From NCBI GenBank assembly GCA_037176725.1, contig JAZBRS010000075.1, positions 72,976,001 through 73,040,000 on the forward strand: 64,000 bases of DNA, written 5' to 3'. Under the pieces are notes generated by a model. The model ran no database searches. It saw only the letters and a program-made list of their open reading frames with translations, and was not told where the DNA came from. Each line of letters opens with the position of its first letter. The first letter of the stretch is position 1. Source of the DNA: Posidonia oceanica. Lineage: Eukaryota > Streptophyta > Magnoliopsida > Alismatales > Posidoniaceae. The position numbers and the translations under genes were made by a program. Shown here in pieces: positions 61,275 to 64,000 of the stretch.

Positions 61275-61550
61275 GGGCTTGTCCTTGTCCTTTCGGCACA
61301 AGGAAAGCAGGCGGGACTCCGGCAGAATCATGAGAAAGGGGGCTCGTCCTTGTCCTTTCGACATAAGGAAACAAGCAGGCAAGACTTCGGCAGAATCGCA
61401 CCAAAGGGGGCATGTCTTTGTCCTTTCAGCACAAGGAAACAAGCAGACAGGACTTCGGCAGAATCACACGAAAGGGGGTTCTTTCTTGTCCTTTCGGCAC
61501 AAGGAAACAAGCAGACGGGACTCCAGCAGAGTCGCGCGAATGGGGGCTTG
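61275..61550. repeat. 68-bp minisatellite, four copies
   Basis: Units begin GGGCTTGTCCTTGTCCTTTC at 61275, with equivalents at 61340, 61408 and 61476, and a partial at 61544. Each contains GGCACAAGGAAACAAGCAG and a CTTCGGCAGAATC block. The period equals that of array A although the sequence is unrelated. Confidence 0.9.
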
Positions 61551-61992
61551 AAATAGATAACTTTCGGACTTATCGACCGCGATAGGTTAACGGGAATACC
61601 AAAACTGTGGGTTTGGCAGAGGTCCGCAGACGGTCCCGTGACAGTTAGGATTGTCAGCCCGAAAAAGATGAGACGATACCAAGAGGTAGCAAAGATGCCC
61701 CTGGCATCGAGGGTGACGACAGGCCAGAGAGTCTATCAGGCAAGAGGGGTGATGACAACTCGGATGACTTGTGACCACAGATGCGAGATGCAACGGGAAT
61801 GTGATACCACGGGACAGTAGAAAAGATGCTTCTGGTATTGAGCAGAAAATACCAGAGGACAGCCGAAGCGTCCTTGGCATCGAGAAGCCGAGAATGGAGA
61901 CAAAACTAACGTGCTTGGCAACCGAGTAGTTAGGGGTACCAGCCCAAAGATGGAAACTCCAGACAAGATTATCGTGCTTGCCGACTGGAACT

Positions 61993-63948
61993 CTAGACAC
62001 TTTGACGAATGTCATCCGGACAGTTAGGACTGCCAGCCCGATGCTCTCGTGGCTGTCTATCGTAGCCAAATCCTTCATTGTACTTTCGCTCCGCTGTTGC
62101 GACGGACTCGGCGATTCCTTTGCCGTACCGCCTGAGTGGTATTCCTCTCTCATAACCCCAACAGCGACATAGGTTCTCAACCATCAAAGAAGGGTTGGAA
62201 TGAACGGTCAGATGGCTGACGCGTTCGAGATCAGGGATGAAATTAATCGGCTCAAATCTGTTGACACGATACAGAATATCAGAAGGTTTAGGCTGAGCTC
62301 GAGATTGTGTGGCGGATTGCACAATGGTGCGCTTCGCCTCTGCGGTCAATTGTATCATGTGAATTGCCGACTCGGAACTAGCGAGAGCCGACTGATACAA
62401 GTGCGCAGGAAAAGACTTAGAGATGTGGTGAATCAAAGAAGAGGGATCCACTATTGGTGTGGCAGGCTCAGAAGGAAAGACATAATGAACTCCTGAGGGT
62501 CTAGCACCTCCTGAGCTCGAGTGTGGAGGCAAAGGCTGGTTGACTTTGTTGGGGTGCTGAGGTGTAAGGCCAGGGGCATGTGGTGGCACAGGAGTGGAGG
62601 ATGCCTCTTAAGTGTCGATAATGATGACCTTGCGGTCAATCAAGTCCTGAATCGCATTCCGCAATGAATAACAGCTATCAGTCGAGTGCCCTGCGACTTT
62701 ATGGAAACTGCAATAGAGGTTCGCGTTGTACCAATGCGGAAGGGGACTCGGAGGTGGACGAACCTCGAAAAGCCTCAGGAGCGACGCTACCTTGAGAAAG
62801 ATGACACTTAAAGGTTCAACCAAAGGAGTATAGTTGCGCGGTGCGCGCGGAGGCTATCTTTGCCCCTAGCGTCCTTGCCGAACCAGTGGAGCAGGATACA
62901 CTGGTTGGGTGGTGGAAGTGATGTGTGGCGTGGGTGTCTTAGGTGTTGGAGCATATACCAGCTGACTTGGACCGGACTGAGCCACCATATTGATTGGCGT
63001 GGCAGAGGACTGAACGTATGCAACAGAGGGCTTCGGAGGATCTCTCCTCCTGGAGTTGATGTTGCCACTGTTGTTGCTACTGCTGCCACTGTTGAGTTTG
63101 GCAAATGCAAATAGTGCGGGAAAGCTACCGCTACGGATTTAGCCTTCCACGCGGGCGCCCACCCGAATCAATGATGAGAATGTGGTGATAGGCTGGATGC
63201 TCAACAAGCCCCTTATGTCTGGCTGCGCAACTCGAATGATAATCTCAATAGACTCCTCATCGAAGGGTCTATCTCAAACTTGTGAGGCGAGGGTGTGCCA
63301 TCGGCCAACGTACTCCCCGAATGGCTCATGGGGTCTCTGCCTAGTGGAGACAAGATCCTCGCGCTTTGGTATCAAGTCAAGGTTGAAGGAATACTGCTCT
63401 AGGAACGCCTAACTGAGGTCGTTCCAAGTCCGGATCATGGCCATGTCAAGGGAAGCGAACCACTTGAGTGCGGGGCCAGTCAGACTCTTCTGGAATAGGC
63501 GGATTAGGAGCCTGTCGTCAGCTTGAAGCTGAGCAAGGTCTCTGCAGTACGCCCGAAGATGTGAGTTTGGGCAACCTTTACCGTTATACTTCTCGAATTC
63601 CAGGACATGGAAATTTGCAGGGAGTACTACCTCTGGGAAATAACAAAGGTCCTAAAACTGGTAAGGCCAGCGGTCTCCGCCCTGCGATGATCGTTGCGCT
63701 CTCTCTAGATCTCCCACTCTAGCAAGGAGTGTATCTAAGGACACTACCGATGGGAATTGTGCAGGTAGGGCATGAGCCACGTACGCTGAATAGGCTACCC
63801 CTAAGGGATCCTCTGGATCTACCATCACGCCACCTGGTGCCATGGCGCGAGGGTCAGCGTACCCGTGTGATGGTGCTGAAGGAAGTGGTATGCCTGATGG
63901 AGGCAGGACCTGTGGAGGCACAAAAAAGGGATATGTAGAAGACTATGC
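61993..63948 (-). pseudogene. Ogre/Tat-like gag, stop-riddled, with G-patch-like tail and no pol
   Basis: A single minus-strand frame from about 63945 to 61993 shows gag features despite several stops (for example at 63652, about 63455 and about 63290). VLEFEKYNGKGCPNSHLRAY, SLTGPALKWFASLD, TWNDL, AFLEQYSFNLDLIPKREDL and EPFGEYVGRWHTLASQV are the capsid blocks of the Ogre/Tat lineage. LYCSFHKVAGHSTDSCYSLR followed by NAIQDLIDRK (about 62735-62650) is its CHHC-type finger. Further on, a WGYERGIPLRRYGKGIAE segment (about 62110) resembles the G-patch region that in intact elements lies after the protease, so protease is missing between. No RT, RNase H or integrase follows before the LTR. The frame continues past the window edge only after another stop. 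Confidence 0.8.
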
Positions 63949-64000
63949 TGTGTATGGTGCAGAATGAGAGAGCAACAACTGCTGCACTAGTTTGGTACCA

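Overview
The window is nuclear DNA of a flowering plant. The evidence is spliced plant-family genes (NAC, NF-YB, VQ, GH17), GT-AG introns, and a dense cover of plant-type transposable elements. GC-rich first or last exons in the NF-YB and GH17 genes beside AT-rich intergenic DNA lean towards a monocot, but the species cannot be fixed from the sequence. I support four host genes: a SOMBRERO-type NAC transcription factor (1268-3616, minus), an NF-YB subunit of the NF-Y complex (15859-16657 or beyond, plus), a small VQ-motif protein (39312-39641, plus) and a GH17 beta-1,3-glucanase (49992-52060, plus). They are unrelated neighbours with separate promoters, not a pathway cluster.

Layout. 1-7.7 kb: the NAC gene with a Tourist-like MITE in intron 2, then its AT-rich upstream region. 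7.7-11.6 kb: a probable degenerate DNA transposon with inverted ends, holding C/G-rich low-complexity DNA, a 26-C homopolymer and a 454-bp TRIM retroelement. 13.0-14.0 kb: a satellite-like array. 15.9-16.7 kb: the NF-YB gene, with a predicted 6-nt microexon. 17.1-28.3 kb: a complete but decayed Ty3/gypsy chromovirus of Tekay/Del type, in reverse orientation, with 3.1-3.2 kb LTRs and a perfect 5-bp target duplication. 29.4-29.9 kb: a Mutator-type MITE. 31.8-38.0 kb: a Mutator-type element carrying a hAT element and a 3.7-kb solo LTR. 39.1-39.6 kb: the VQ gene. 40.9-44.4 kb: two copies of a TIR transposon separated by a rearranged LTR. 50.0-52.1 kb: the GH17 gene.

52.1-64.0 kb: the minus-strand 3' portion of a large Ogre/Tat-like retroelement: a 3' LTR with polypurine tract, a long non-coding region and a stop-riddled gag. 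No protease, reverse transcriptase, RNase H or integrase lies between gag and the LTR. That space holds two arrays of about 30 dimeric monomers each, set in homologous spacers with further short-period repeats.

The most notable system is this pol-less, gag-only retroelement with its duplicated array-plus-spacer 3' region. Its monomers are built from half-units that each contain a short inverted repeat. Other points worth checking are the NF-YB microexon, a possible NF-YB terminal exon 14 kb downstream beyond the chromovirus, alternative 3' ends of the GH17 gene next to the LTR, a conserved splice-donor-like site inside the LTR family, and the inverted LTR junction near 43.1 kb. Exon boundaries and TE ends were derived by eye; nothing was aligned or searched by computer.
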